DNA of 64,000 nucleotides from Nocardia australiensis (GTDB lineage Bacteria; Actinomycetota; Actinomycetes; Mycobacteriales; Mycobacteriaceae): positions 744,001-808,000 of the forward strand of contig NZ_JAJFZM010000002.1 in the NCBI RefSeq assembly GCF_020733705.1. The letters run 5' to 3'. The notes under the pieces are model-generated. The model was given only the letters and a program-made list of their open reading frames with translations. It made no database searches and was not told the origin of the DNA. Of the stretch, positions 8,534 to 17,360 are shown one piece after another (positions within the stretch are counted from its first letter, which is position 1; each line of letters begins with the position of its first letter). A program made the position numbers and the translations under genes.

Positions 8534-8576
8534 AACCTTCTACTCGGGGGAGCCGTGCTCCTCCCAGCAGAAGGTT
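8534..8576. repeat. Inverted repeat able to form a strong hairpin
   Basis: AACCTTCT (8534-8541) pairs perfectly with AGAAGGTT (8569-8576), and the inside adds GGGGAG against CTCC.CCC. There is no following T-run. It lies between the recombinase remnant and the Uma2 gene and could be a terminator or an old element end; the rest of 8388-8713 has no supportable gene. Confidence 0.5.
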
Positions 8577-8713
8577 CGACAGTGTCCCGCCTCATTTTCG
8601 ACGGGCTGTAGAAATCGAGCGGTGCCGCGTCTGTCTGTGACGAAGGCGTTGGCAGCGATGTTCTACGCAACGGCTGAGCGCGGCGGTCGCCGGGTTCTGC
8701 CTGTGGCTGACTG

Positions 8714-9325
8714 TCAGGGGCGGTGGAGGGCGTCGAAGGTGATCGCGAGTGTGACCGGTGTGTCGAGGACCAGGGCGGTGCGGTGGACTTTGTGGGGCAT
8801 GTAGCGCAGTCCGGACCAGTCGAGGCGGTACTCCTCGATACGGTCGATGGTTTCCCAGCTCTTATCGAAGTGGACGATCAAATAGGCGGGTATTCCGGTG
8901 CGCGCGTAGAGCGTGTGTTTCTCGCTGGTGTCTGTGTCGACAGTGCTCTTGGAGACCACTTCGACGATGAGGGCGATGTGGTCGCGGACGGTGTTGACGT
9001 CATATGGTTCGCAATCGCGGACGAAGATGTCGGGGTAGCGGACGTTGAGCCGGTGGTCGGTTCGGCGATCGTCTGTGTCGGCGAAACGGACGGCGACATC
9101 GGATACGACCCGCAGGCACGGGCCCGCGGGATCGCGAGCATCTTCCAGTGCGGCCCCCAGTCGGCGCACGACGCGGCTGTGTGCCTCGCTCTGGGCCATC
9201 AGTCGCACTACAGTGCCGTCGACGATCTCGACGTCGCCGAATGTGGCGCTGAAGGCGTCGGGCTCGGTGGCCAGGAACTCTTCGGCGGTGATTCGGGGAT
9301 GCGCGTCGGGATTGGATACCGTCAC
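8714..9325 (-). CDS. Uma2-family (PD-(D/E)XK-like) nuclease
   Basis: A 203-residue protein of the Uma2/DUF820 family, a putative restriction-endonuclease-like fold common in cyanobacteria and actinomycetes with no settled role. Visible marks are TAEEFLATEPD at the start, RYPDIFVRD (about residues 94-102) and ALIVEVVSKST, which carry the acidic residues expected of the active site, and GIPAYLIVHFD. The GTG at 9325 is chosen because AGGAG lies 8 bases upstream and it matches the family start; the frame stays open to 9523. No methylase or toxin partner is adjacent. Confidence 0.78.
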   Translation of the reverse strand: MTVSNPDAHPRITAEEFLATEPDAFSATFGDVEIVDGTVVRLMAQSEAHSRVVRRLGAALEDARDPAGPCLRVVSDVAVRFADTDDRRTDHRLNVRYPDIFVRDCEPYDVNTVRDHIALIVEVVSKSTVDTDTSEKHTLYARTGIPAYLIVHFDKSWETIDRIEEYRLDWSGLRYMPHKVHRTALVLDTPVTLAITFDALHRP

Positions 9326-9637
9326 GGTCAGCTCCTCATGGTGTTTCGTATGCTCGAGCCTACGGCACCCGACGCAGCGGACGGTGGTTGAACCGTCACG
9401 GATTTGAGGCCGCTGATAATCCAAGAAACGTTCGCGCACTTGGGATGAGGGATCGTTCTGCCCAGGAGTGGGACCTAGCGGGAACCGAGGATTACCGCCG
9501 CCACGGCGCAGTACCCACCTCAACCGGACACAACCCGCGTCACCACCAGAGCCAGAATTTTTTTATTCAGACCAATCCTCTCGGGCGACATCGCGGGCGA
9601 ACGCTGACAGCGCAATCAAGGAGTGGTTCCGGTTCAG
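9326..9637. other. Intergenic stretch, no gene seen
   Basis: About 310 bases between the Uma2 start and the CoA-transferase stop. Short frames exist on the plus strand but lack family features. A run of seven T at about 9558-9566 is the only notable local feature. Confidence 0.4.
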
Positions 9638-10897
9638 CTATTTCGCTGCACGAACGGTGGACGGACCGAATGCGCCGTTTTTCCGCAGTGCGCTGATCTC
9701 TTCGGTTCCATAGCCGAGCACCGAGCGGAGCACGTCGTCTGTGTGCTCGCCCGAGGCAGGCGCTGCGCTCGGCAGCGGCGGTGGCTCGTCGACGAGCCGG
9801 ATCGGGTTGGGGATCAGGTCCGCACCGTGCTCGGCGGCGGGCAGCCACGGAAGGCGGTGGGTGAACTGCGGATCGTTGCCGAGGGTGGTGGCGTCGTGCA
9901 CTGCGGCGATCGGGCAGTTCGCCTTGGCGCCGAGTTCGACCCACTCGGACGTGGTGCGGGTGGCGAACACCTCGGCGAGTTCGCGGCGCAGGGTGTGGTT
10001 GCCGCGGGCGTGATCGGCGTGGTGGTGACCCGGATAGGCGTCGTACAGGTCGGATCTGCCCGCAGCCAGGCAGAAGTTCCGCCAGAACTCCCGTTCGGAA
10101 GCCATCAGCAGCGCATGCCCGTCGCTGGTGCGGTAGTACTGGTAACGCACCGCTCCGGCCATCCCGGCCATGCCGGGGGGGCGCGGTTCGCCGTCGTCCA
10201 CGGGGTTTCCGGTCACGGCGCCCGCGGCTCGGCGATAGGCGCGCGAGCTTTCGATGGTGAACCAGTTCGTGGCGGCCGCAACGTCGCTTTGCGCAAGGTC
10301 GATGTGCGCGCCGCGGCCGGAGTCGCGAGCCCGGAGCAGCGCGGCGCACACCGCCAGCGCGCCCCAGATCGGGGCCACTTGGACGCCGATCACTGGGGAA
10401 GCGGGCATGCTCGGGAGCCCGTCCTGGTCGACCGTCGGTTCGGCAAGCCCCGCCCAGGCGTCGAAACCGACTCCGTGTGCCGGAATGTCGCGGTACGGAC
10501 CGGTCATTCCCCAGCCGGTGAGGCTGCAGACGACGAGCGCGGGATTCCGCTCGCGCATCCGTTCCACGGTGATACCTCGCCGGGCCAGCGCGCCAGGGCG
10601 CATGGCTTCGATGACCACGTCGGATTTCGCGACCAGGTCGAGGTAGAGCGCCGCTCCTTCGTCGGTGCGCAGATCGATCTCGATGCTGCGCTTGCCGCGG
10701 TTGACGTGCCGGTGCATCAGGGACACCCCATCGATCAACGGCCACGTCATGGTGCGGCCGTAATCCCCGCCGGGCGGTTCCACTTTGATGACGTCCGCGC
10801 CGAGTTCGGCGAGCGTCATGCCGAGCGCGGCGGGCAGCAGCAGCGAGCTTTCCACCACCCGCACTCCGGCGAGCGGGCCGCTGATGTGTTCGGTCAC
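9638..10897 (-). CDS. CaiB/BaiF family (class III) CoA-transferase
   Basis: A 419-residue class III CoA-transferase, which moves CoA between organic acids. The N-terminus has LAGVRVVESSLLLPAALG and LAELGADVIKVEPPGGDYGR; the conserved region SLTGWGMTGPYRD and VEMMRPG-like IEAMRPGALARRG follow. The catalytic Asp should be in the segment after VNRGKRSIEIDL (typical LNRGKRSI-LDL). Length is usual. It is divergent from the catabolic operon at 11046 and shares its promoter region with two palindromes, so it is probably co-regulated with it and may activate the same or a related acid. Confidence 0.87.
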   Translation of the reverse strand: MTEHISGPLAGVRVVESSLLLPAALGMTLAELGADVIKVEPPGGDYGRTMTWPLIDGVSLMHRHVNRGKRSIEIDLRTDEGAALYLDLVAKSDVVIEAMRPGALARRGITVERMRERNPALVVCSLTGWGMTGPYRDIPAHGVGFDAWAGLAEPTVDQDGLPSMPASPVIGVQVAPIWGALAVCAALLRARDSGRGAHIDLAQSDVAAATNWFTIESSRAYRRAAGAVTGNPVDDGEPRPPGMAGMAGAVRYQYYRTSDGHALLMASEREFWRNFCLAAGRSDLYDAYPGHHHADHARGNHTLRRELAEVFATRTTSEWVELGAKANCPIAAVHDATTLGNDPQFTHRLPWLPAAEHGADLIPNPIRLVDEPPPLPSAAPASGEHTDDVLRSVLGYGTEEISALRKNGAFGPSTVRAAK

Positions 10898-10949
10898 GTC
10901 CTGCCTCCTAGGCGGGTGTCGAAGGATTTCACGGAGTTTGCGGTCGGGT

Positions 10950-10996
10950 ATTGAAACCGTCGGTTCAATGTGGTTAGCCTACTAACGATCGTTAGT
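10950..10996. promoter_or_regulatory. Two palindromes in the divergent CoA-transferase/MFS promoter
   Basis: ACTAACGATCGTTAGT (10981-10996) is a perfect 16-base palindrome, and ATTGAAACCGTCGGTTCAAT (10950-10969) is a near-perfect one with a single extra base. They lie about 55 bases before the MFS start and 50-100 bases before the CoA-transferase start. Size and symmetry fit TetR-type operators, and a TetR gene is the second gene of the operon. Confidence 0.6.
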
Positions 10997-11045
10997 TAGC
11001 GTCAAGGGAGATGCTGGGGGAGCTGGCGGGACAGCGAAAGGCACG

Positions 11046-12308
11046 GTGAGTGCTGTCATGAACGGTTCCCGGTACAGATGGGTAGTTCTGTTTCTATGTT
11101 GGTCGGTCTTCGTCATGACCTCCGTCGACCGGGCGAGCTGGGGTCCGGCCGCACTGCCGATCGGTGAGTCGCTCGGCGTTCCGCTGGCCGCGCTCGGAGT
11201 GTTCGCCTCGACGTATTTCATCGGGCACATCCTGTCCAACGCGATCGGCGGCGTCCTGCTGGACTGGCTCGGCGGCCGCTCCGTGCTGGGGGTCAGCGCG
11301 ATGTTCGCGGGCGGGCTGACCGTACTGTTCGGATCGACGAACTCGATTCCGATGGGGCTGGCGATCCAGGGCTGCCTCGGGTTGGCCGCCGGCGTCGATT
11401 TCAGTGCCGGGTTCAAGTTCATTTCCTTGTGGTTCACCCCGGAGCGCAGCAGTTTGGCGGCCGGTCTGTTCACGACCGGCGGCACGGTCGGAATCGCCGT
11501 CGCCAACAGCGTCGTGCCGCACCTGATCGCGTCGTCGGGCTGGCCGACGTCCTACCGGCTCTTCGGCGCCATCACCATCGGGCTCGGCGTGCTGTGCCTC
11601 GTGTTCCTGCGCGTGCCCGACCAGCACGAACCGCGTGCCGGCGCGGAGCGGCAAGCCCGGCTCGCGGTGCGTCCGCTGCTCGGTAACCGCAACCTGCTCC
11701 TGCTCGCGGTGGTCGGCTTTCTCGCGTTCTGGGCCACCGGCGGGTTCGCCACCTGGGCGAACACCTTGATGATCAAAGGCGTGGGGATCGCACCGGCCGA
11801 CGCCGGCTTCGTGCTGGTGCTGGCTTCCATGGTGTCGCTGACGACCAAACCGCTGCTCGGGGTACTGATCGACCTGCGAGGCTGGGGACGGCGGACCCCG
11901 ACGGCGCTGATCCTCGCCGCACTCGGGGTTGTCCTGCTGCTGTTCGGCACCGGGTCCAGCTATTCGGATTTCCTGTGGTTCGGGGTCGCGCTGGGCTTCA
12001 CCTTGTACACCTATGTGCCGTTGCTCGGCTCAATGGTCGCGAAGTTCGCCGGTCCACAGCTCGCGGGCTCGGCCGTCGGTCTCCTGAACGCGGTCTGGCA
12101 GATGGGCACCATGATCGTGCCGACCGTGCTCGGCCTCGTGTTCCAGGCCAGCGGCTCGTTCTACCTCGCTTTCGCAACCCTGGCCGCGGGCCCGTTGCTG
12201 GCGGCAGTGGCGATGATGTTCGTGATCGAGAAGCAGACGGGCTTGCCCCAGCCGAACCACCCTGCGCCGGCGGTGCCCACTGAACACCCAGCGAAAGGCC
12301 CCCAATGA
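11046..12308 (+). CDS. MFS transporter of the catabolic operon
   Basis: A 420-residue membrane protein with about 12 hydrophobic segments and major-facilitator features: DRASWGPAALPIGESLG after the first helix, GGVLLDWLGGRSVLG (the A-motif loop between helices 2 and 3) and a central cytoplasmic loop around residues 190-215. It resembles aromatic-acid/sugar-acid type carriers. The likely substrate is the organic acid degraded by the genes that follow, because its stop overlaps the TetR start. GTG 11046 is used; ATGs at 11058 or later are possible. Confidence 0.83.
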   Translation: MSAVMNGSRYRWVVLFLCWSVFVMTSVDRASWGPAALPIGESLGVPLAALGVFASTYFIGHILSNAIGGVLLDWLGGRSVLGVSAMFAGGLTVLFGSTNSIPMGLAIQGCLGLAAGVDFSAGFKFISLWFTPERSSLAAGLFTTGGTVGIAVANSVVPHLIASSGWPTSYRLFGAITIGLGVLCLVFLRVPDQHEPRAGAERQARLAVRPLLGNRNLLLLAVVGFLAFWATGGFATWANTLMIKGVGIAPADAGFVLVLASMVSLTTKPLLGVLIDLRGWGRRTPTALILAALGVVLLLFGTGSSYSDFLWFGVALGFTLYTYVPLLGSMVAKFAGPQLAGSAVGLLNAVWQMGTMIVPTVLGLVFQASGSFYLAFATLAAGPLLAAVAMMFVIEKQTGLPQPNHPAPAVPTEHPAKGPQ

Positions 12309-12919
12309 CACGCACTACCGGTGAACGCGCTCCGGAAACTTCCCGGGAAAGGGTGCTGGACGCAGCCGCCCGACTGTTCGCGGCACACGGTTTCCACGGC
12401 GCTTCGATGCGGGACATCGCCGAGCAGGTCGGAATGCGAGCGGCATCGCTGTACAACCATTTCCCGGGAAAGGACGACATGCTGGTAGCCATTGGCGACC
12501 GGTATTTCGCCGAGCTGGCGCCGAAGCTCGGCGCGATCGCTGAGCGGGACGGGGATGCGCTGGAGCGCCTTTCCGAGATGGTCGCCTGCGCTGTCGAAGT
12601 CGCGCTGGCCGCGCCCTACGAGCACCTGACGCTGGCGCGCGACATCCGACTGTTCCGGGACGACCCCAGGTTCGCCGAGGTGCTCGAAATCGGCCGGACG
12701 TGCACCAAGCACTGGCGCACGGTGCTGAACCAGGGCATCCAGGCCGGAGCGGTTCGCCGGGATGTGCCTGCTTCGGACGCGATCTGGATCGTTTACACGT
12801 CCATCACCGGTCTGGTGGAGCGCGGGTTTCGCGACGGGATTCTCGACCAGCGCAGCCCGCGCAGTGCGCCGGCCCTTCGGGCGGTCCTGATCGACGGACT
12901 GCGCAGCCAGGAAAAATAA
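12305..12919 (+). CDS. TetR-family regulator of the CoA-ester operon
   Basis: A 204-residue TetR-type repressor. The N-terminal helix-turn-helix is clear: RERVLDAAARLFAAHGFHG, then SMRDIAEQVGMRAASLYNHF (about residues 15-55). The rest is the variable ligand domain. The ATG overlaps the MFS stop (ATGA at 12305). It probably binds the palindromes at 10950-10996 and releases them when an acyl-CoA or acid intermediate is present; binding is inferred from position and symmetry only. Confidence 0.87.
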   Translation: MTRTTGERAPETSRERVLDAAARLFAAHGFHGASMRDIAEQVGMRAASLYNHFPGKDDMLVAIGDRYFAELAPKLGAIAERDGDALERLSEMVACAVEVALAAPYEHLTLARDIRLFRDDPRFAEVLEIGRTCTKHWRTVLNQGIQAGAVRRDVPASDAIWIVYTSITGLVERGFRDGILDQRSPRSAPALRAVLIDGLRSQEK

Positions 12920-12931
12920 ACAGGAGAAGTG

Positions 12932-14113
12932 ATGAATCTCGATTTCGCGCCTGAGCACTACGCGTTTCTCGAGGAGGTGGAGCGGTTCCTCGACGAGCAC
13001 GACGATCCGGAGGTCTTCGACGTCAGCCGGGAGAACATGGCCCAAGTCGTGGACACCCCGAAGCGGCGGGAATTCATGCGCCGAGTGGGGGACCGGCAGT
13101 GGCTGGGCATGACCTGGCCGCGGGAGTGGGGTGGGCAGGAAGCCGACGGAACCTACGACTACCTCCTCAACGAGGCGCTCGCCGCGCGCGGCGGCCCGCA
13201 GATCGGCAAAGGCGTGGGCATCATCGCGAAAACCCTGCTCGCGCACGGCAGCATCCGGCTGAAAGAGGAATTCCTGCCCAAAATCCTCCGCAACGAGGTC
13301 GAATTCGCCATCGGCTATTCCGAGCCGGAGGCCGGTTCGGACGCAGCCTCCATGCGGCTGCGCGCGACCCGGTCGGCGGGCGGCTGGGTGCTGAACGGGC
13401 AGAAGACGTGGACCACCTCGGCGCATTTCGCGGAGTGGTACTGGGTTGGTGCCCGCACTGACCCGGAAGCGCCGAAACACCACGGGATCACGCTGTTCCT
13501 GGTGCCGCTGGACCATCCGGGGATCACCGTCCGGGAGATCCGAACGATGGGGGACGAGCGTACCAACGACGTCTTCTTCGACGACGTGCTGGTCTCCGAC
13601 GAGTATGTCGTCGGCGAGGTCGGCCGCGGGTTCCAGTACATTTCGCAGGCGCTGGACCTGGAACGCTTCACCATGTTCGCGTTCTCTCCGCTGCGTCAGC
13701 GCTGCGACGTGCTGCGCGAGTACGTCCGGACGGCCGAAGTGGACAGTCGGCCGCTGGCGGCCGACCCGGTGGTGCGCCGGCACATCGCCTGGCTGGAGAC
13801 CGAAGCAGAGGTTGCTCGCTTGCTCGGCTTGCGGGTGGTCGCGGCCTCGGCGAAGGACGGCCCGCCGCCGACGACCGAGGCGTCCGAGTACAAGCTGTAC
13901 GCGACGGAATTCTCGAAACGGCTCGCCGACGCCTCTATGGACATCGGCGCGCCGGGCACCCAGCTGCGAGTGCACACCGCCGAGGCTCCGATGTCCGGCC
14001 GTGCCGAGTCGACCTACCGCTACACCGTGCTGGACACGATCGGCGGCGGCACCTCGGAGGTGCAGAAGAACATCATCGCGCGCCGGAAGCTCGGCCTGCC
14101 GAGGAGCTTCTGA
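12932..14113 (+). CDS. Acyl-CoA dehydrogenase (first of two)
   Basis: A 393-residue FAD-dependent acyl-CoA dehydrogenase that would introduce a double bond next to the thioester. FAD/substrate-binding marks are FAIGYSEPEAGSDAAS, NGQKTWTTSA and the C-terminal TIGGGTSEVQKNIIARRKLG. AGGAGA stands before ATG 12932; the GTG three bases earlier is less likely. The end overlaps the next gene (TGATG at 14112). Together with the second, shorter dehydrogenase at 16248 it may form a heteromer, as known for steroid-degrading FadE pairs. Confidence 0.87.
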   Translation: MNLDFAPEHYAFLEEVERFLDEHDDPEVFDVSRENMAQVVDTPKRREFMRRVGDRQWLGMTWPREWGGQEADGTYDYLLNEALAARGGPQIGKGVGIIAKTLLAHGSIRLKEEFLPKILRNEVEFAIGYSEPEAGSDAASMRLRATRSAGGWVLNGQKTWTTSAHFAEWYWVGARTDPEAPKHHGITLFLVPLDHPGITVREIRTMGDERTNDVFFDDVLVSDEYVVGEVGRGFQYISQALDLERFTMFAFSPLRQRCDVLREYVRTAEVDSRPLAADPVVRRHIAWLETEAEVARLLGLRVVAASAKDGPPPTTEASEYKLYATEFSKRLADASMDIGAPGTQLRVHTAEAPMSGRAESTYRYTVLDTIGGGTSEVQKNIIARRKLGLPRSF

Positions 14114-15258
14114 TGGGCGGGCCCCTGCACAGCAGCCTGGTGCTCAGCCTGGCCAGCGTCGGACCGGCCGCCCGGGCGGCCCGGTTGCTGGCGGACTACG
14201 GCGCCGAGGTGATCGAGATCGGCCCGCCTCCAGGCCACGACCGCACGGTACCGGTCTTCCATGCGTACGCGGCGCATCGCGGCATGCGCCGGATGTGCGT
14301 TGACCTGGGACACCGCGACGGAGCGGGGGTGGTCAGCACGCTCGGTCGGCGGGCGGACGTCCTGCTGGAGAGCTTCCGCCCGGGCGTGGCCGACCGGCTC
14401 GGCGTCGGCTACGCCTCGCTGTGCCAGCAGAACCCGCGCCTGGTGTACTGCTCGACCACCGGCTACGGGCAGGCGGACGAACGGTCGAGCTGGGCCGGAC
14501 ATGACCTGAATTACGTAGCCGCGAGCGGGTTTCTGGCCTGCACCGAGCCGAACCGAGCGGGCGGCCCGCCGCTGCCCGGCGCGACAGTGGCCGACAGTGC
14601 GGGCGGCGGCATGCACGCCGTGATGGCCGTCCTCGCCGCGCTGGTGGCCCGAGGGGAAACCGGTACTGGGACTTACCTCGACGTGTCGATCGTCGGCGGC
14701 ACGCTGGCGATGATGGGCCTGGCGGTCGACGAGTATCTGGCTACTGGCACCGAACCCGGCCCCGGGCACGGCATCCTGACCGGCGCCTACGCCTGCTACG
14801 GCTGCTACCAGGCAAGCGACGGGAAGTGGCTGAGCGTCGCCGCGATCGAGCGCGGGTTCTGGGCGAACCTGTGCCGGGAGGTCGGCCTCGACCAGTGGAT
14901 CGACCGGCAGACCGACAGTGCCGTACAACAGCGGATCCGCGCCGACCTGAGCGCGGTGTTCGCCACCCGCTCGCGGGACGAATGGGTGACGCGCCTGGCT
15001 CCGGCGGACACCTGTGTCGCGCCGGTGCTGACGGCCGCCGAAGCCGCGGAGGACGCCGCCTCGCACGGACTTGTCGGCACCGCGCGGCATCCGACCCGCG
15101 GCGAGATCCGGCAGCTGGCCCCCACCCTCGCGGGCAGCGGCAGCCCGCCGGCCGCGTTACCGGACTGGGAAACCACCCACACCGACCAGATCCTCGCCGA
15201 GGCGGAATACGGCCGGACGCAGATCGCGGAGTTGCGCTCGAGAAAGGTCGTGGCATGA
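14113..15258 (+). CDS. CaiB/BaiF family CoA-transferase (second copy)
   Basis: A 381-residue class III CoA-transferase. The start is short (SLVLSLASVGPAARAARLLA, ADYGAEVIEIGPP), followed by HRGMRRMCVDLGHRDG, LLESFRPGVADRLG and CSTTGYGQ. It lacks the usual opening LAGIRVLD, so the first beta-strand region is atypical. Its presence inside the operon suggests the substrate or an intermediate gets CoA by exchange. The start ATG overlaps the stop of the dehydrogenase, and its end overlaps the MaoC-like gene (ATGA). Confidence 0.83.
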   Translation: MGGPLHSSLVLSLASVGPAARAARLLADYGAEVIEIGPPPGHDRTVPVFHAYAAHRGMRRMCVDLGHRDGAGVVSTLGRRADVLLESFRPGVADRLGVGYASLCQQNPRLVYCSTTGYGQADERSSWAGHDLNYVAASGFLACTEPNRAGGPPLPGATVADSAGGGMHAVMAVLAALVARGETGTGTYLDVSIVGGTLAMMGLAVDEYLATGTEPGPGHGILTGAYACYGCYQASDGKWLSVAAIERGFWANLCREVGLDQWIDRQTDSAVQQRIRADLSAVFATRSRDEWVTRLAPADTCVAPVLTAAEAAEDAASHGLVGTARHPTRGEIRQLAPTLAGSGSPPAALPDWETTHTDQILAEAEYGRTQIAELRSRKVVA

Positions 15259-15752
15259 CAACTGTGGACGAGCTGATCGGCCTTCCCCATTACCGGCGGG
15301 CCGCCGGTTTCCCGGTGGAACGCGGATATGTCTGGAACACCTGCGCGGCCACCGAGAACGGCAACCCGCTGTTCTGGGACGACGCTGTCGCGGACGAGGT
15401 CGCGGGCGGGCCGATCGCCCCGCCGGCCATGCTTTCCGTGTGGTGCCGCCCGCACCACTGGATGCCTGGCGAGGACCCGGAAACGCTGGCGCTGCAGGCG
15501 CATTTCGACTTGAAGCGGCATTTCGACCTGCCCGAGGCAGTAGTCACCGAGAACGAGATGGTGTTCCACGAGCCGGTGCGCGTCGGCGACCGGATCACGT
15601 CACAGCAGGTCGTGCGCTCCGTTTCCGAGGTGAAGACGACCAAGCTCGGCACCGGGCGGTTCTGGGTGATCGACGTCGAGTATCTCAACCAGGACGACGT
15701 GCTCGCCGGGGTGGAGACCTACACGTTCTTTGGTTATCGGAGGCAGGCGTGA
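15255..15752 (+). CDS. MaoC-like hot-dog protein (FAS1-type dehydratase/hydratase N-domain)
   Basis: A 165-residue protein of the MaoC-like N-terminal hot-dog type. Features are VERGYVWNTCAATENGNPLF, GGPIAPPAMLSVW and VFHEPVRVGDRITSQQ. In enoyl-CoA hydratases of this kind two hot-dog subunits form one active dimer; the catalytic His/Asp usually lies on the partner. The gene after it (15749) is a second hot-dog protein, overlapping by 4 bases, so they probably form a heteromeric hydratase acting on the product of the dehydrogenases. Confidence 0.8.
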   Translation: MTTVDELIGLPHYRRAAGFPVERGYVWNTCAATENGNPLFWDDAVADEVAGGPIAPPAMLSVWCRPHHWMPGEDPETLALQAHFDLKRHFDLPEAVVTENEMVFHEPVRVGDRITSQQVVRSVSEVKTTKLGTGRFWVIDVEYLNQDDVLAGVETYTFFGYRRQA

Positions 15753-16234
15753 CCGCTGCAGACATCCAGCTCCGCTACGGCGACATCTCGATAGGCGCCG
15801 AGGTCCCGCGGCTCGAATACCGGGTGACCGCCACCACTGTCGTGTTGGGCGCGCTCGCCAGCCGGGATTGGCGGCCGATGCACCACGACCACCATTTCGC
15901 AGTGCAACGCAACGGAACCCGCGACATCTTCATGAACACCCCGAACCAGGCCGCGTGGTTCGAGCGGTATCTCACTGACTGGACGGGACCACGGGGGAGG
16001 CTCGGCAGGCTTGCCTTCCGGATGATCTCGCCGGTGTACCCGGACACCACCATGGTGCTGCGCGCCGTGGTGACCGCGACGGAGGTCGATCACACCGGCT
16101 GCGGGTGGGCAGTTCTCGAACTCGGCCTGTCGACCGACGGGGAGCTGAGTACCCGCGGCAACGCCAGGATCGCGGTGCCTCGCGACGCATCCGACAACCC
16201 GTGGCGCCGGACCGGCCGCCGCTGGAACCCGTGA
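15749..16234 (+). CDS. MaoC-like hydratase, catalytic-type partner
   Basis: A 161-residue hot-dog protein. The segment SRDWRPMHHDHHFA (about residues 37-50) matches the hydratase motif in which Asp and His activate water, and FMNTPNQAAWFERYLTDWTG follows. GTG 15749 overlaps the stop of the upstream hot-dog gene (GTGA). The pair would hydrate an enoyl-CoA made by the two acyl-CoA dehydrogenases. Similar two-subunit MaoC hydratases are known in steroid and bile-acid degradation. Confidence 0.8.
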   Translation: MTAADIQLRYGDISIGAEVPRLEYRVTATTVVLGALASRDWRPMHHDHHFAVQRNGTRDIFMNTPNQAAWFERYLTDWTGPRGRLGRLAFRMISPVYPDTTMVLRAVVTATEVDHTGCGWAVLELGLSTDGELSTRGNARIAVPRDASDNPWRRTGRRWNP

Positions 16235-16247
16235 ACGGAGGTACGGA

Positions 16248-17360
16248 ATGGACTTCGATTTCTCGCCGGAGCAAGAACTGCTGCGGAGTACCGTGCGCGA
16301 GCTGTGCGCCGGACAGGCAGACATCGCGCATGTGCGCGCAATGGAACGAGACGACACTGGCTTCTCCCGTCCGGTATGGAGGAAGCTGGCCAACGCCGAC
16401 CTCACCGGCATGACGATTCCGGCCGAATCGGGCGGGGCGGCGATGTCGATGCAGGATGCCGCGATCGTCTACGAGGAGTTCGGCCGGGCGCTGCTGCCGT
16501 CCCCGCACTTCGTCAGCAGCGTACTCGCGGCGGGCGCCATCGACGCCGGGGCGGACCATTCGACGAAGCAGCAATGGCTGCCGGGCATGGCGTCCGGGGA
16601 TGTGGTGTTCAGCGTGGCCTGGACCGAACCGGGCGGCGGGTACGGCCCCCAAGGCATCCGCACCGAGATTCGCGGCGGCCGGTTGTACGGGCAAAAGCGT
16701 CACGTGACTTTCGCGAACACCGCGGACCGGCTGATCGTGCTCGCGCGAGAGGCTGGTTCGGTGGTGCTCGCCGTGGTCGATCCACGGCTGCCTGGGACCA
16801 CCATGGTTCGCGAAGCCAGCCTGGCCTCCGATGTGCAGTACCGGCTGGAGCTGGACGGTGCACCGGTCGAGACCGTGCTCGCTGGTGGCTGGGAGATCTG
16901 GGACCGGCTCCTGCACCGCGCGATCATTGTGCTGGCCGCACAGGCTGTCGGCGGGGCCCGCGCCGCACTGGGCCTCGCTGTCGGTTACGCGAAGCAGCGG
17001 CACCAGTTCGGTAAACCGCTCGGCGCTTTCCAGTCAATCGCGCATTATCTGGCGGACGCGGTCACCGAGGTGGACGGTGCGGAGCAGTTGATGCGCGCGG
17101 CCGCATGGCTTGCTGACGAGCAGCGGCCGATCCGCACCGCCGCACCCATGGCCAAGCTGTACTGCTGCGACGTCTTCCGCCGGGTCACCGCGACGGCGCA
17201 GCAAGTGTTCGGCGGCGCCGGCTTCACCACGGAATTAGACATCCAGCTGTACTTCCGGCGCGCGAAACAGCTGCAACTGTCCTGGTGGGATGCCCGCTAC
17301 CTGGAAGAACTGATCGCGACCGCCACGCTGTCCAGAAAGGACACCGACCATGCAGCATGA
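16248..17360 (+). CDS. Acyl-CoA dehydrogenase (second, probable heteromer partner)
   Basis: A 370-residue protein of the acyl-CoA dehydrogenase family. Start at ATG 16248 after GGAGG. It shows FDFSPEQELLRSTVRELC, IPAESGGAAMSMQDAAIVYE, FSVAWTEPGGGYG and, near the end, GYAKQRHQFGKPLGAFQSIA and QVFGGAGFTTELDIQLYFRR. The usual catalytic Glu motif is not obvious, typical for the non-catalytic half of an alpha2beta2 pair. It therefore likely works with the enzyme at 12932. Its end overlaps the next start by 11 bases. Confidence 0.85.
   Translation: MDFDFSPEQELLRSTVRELCAGQADIAHVRAMERDDTGFSRPVWRKLANADLTGMTIPAESGGAAMSMQDAAIVYEEFGRALLPSPHFVSSVLAAGAIDAGADHSTKQQWLPGMASGDVVFSVAWTEPGGGYGPQGIRTEIRGGRLYGQKRHVTFANTADRLIVLAREAGSVVLAVVDPRLPGTTMVREASLASDVQYRLELDGAPVETVLAGGWEIWDRLLHRAIIVLAAQAVGGARAALGLAVGYAKQRHQFGKPLGAFQSIAHYLADAVTEVDGAEQLMRAAAWLADEQRPIRTAAPMAKLYCCDVFRRVTATAQQVFGGAGFTTELDIQLYFRRAKQLQLSWWDARYLEELIATATLSRKDTDHAA

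Noticed and set aside
12161..13975. A 604-codon open frame on the minus strand
   Set aside because: It is the antisense shadow of the TetR and acyl-CoA dehydrogenase genes; the protein is Arg/His-rich without family motifs.
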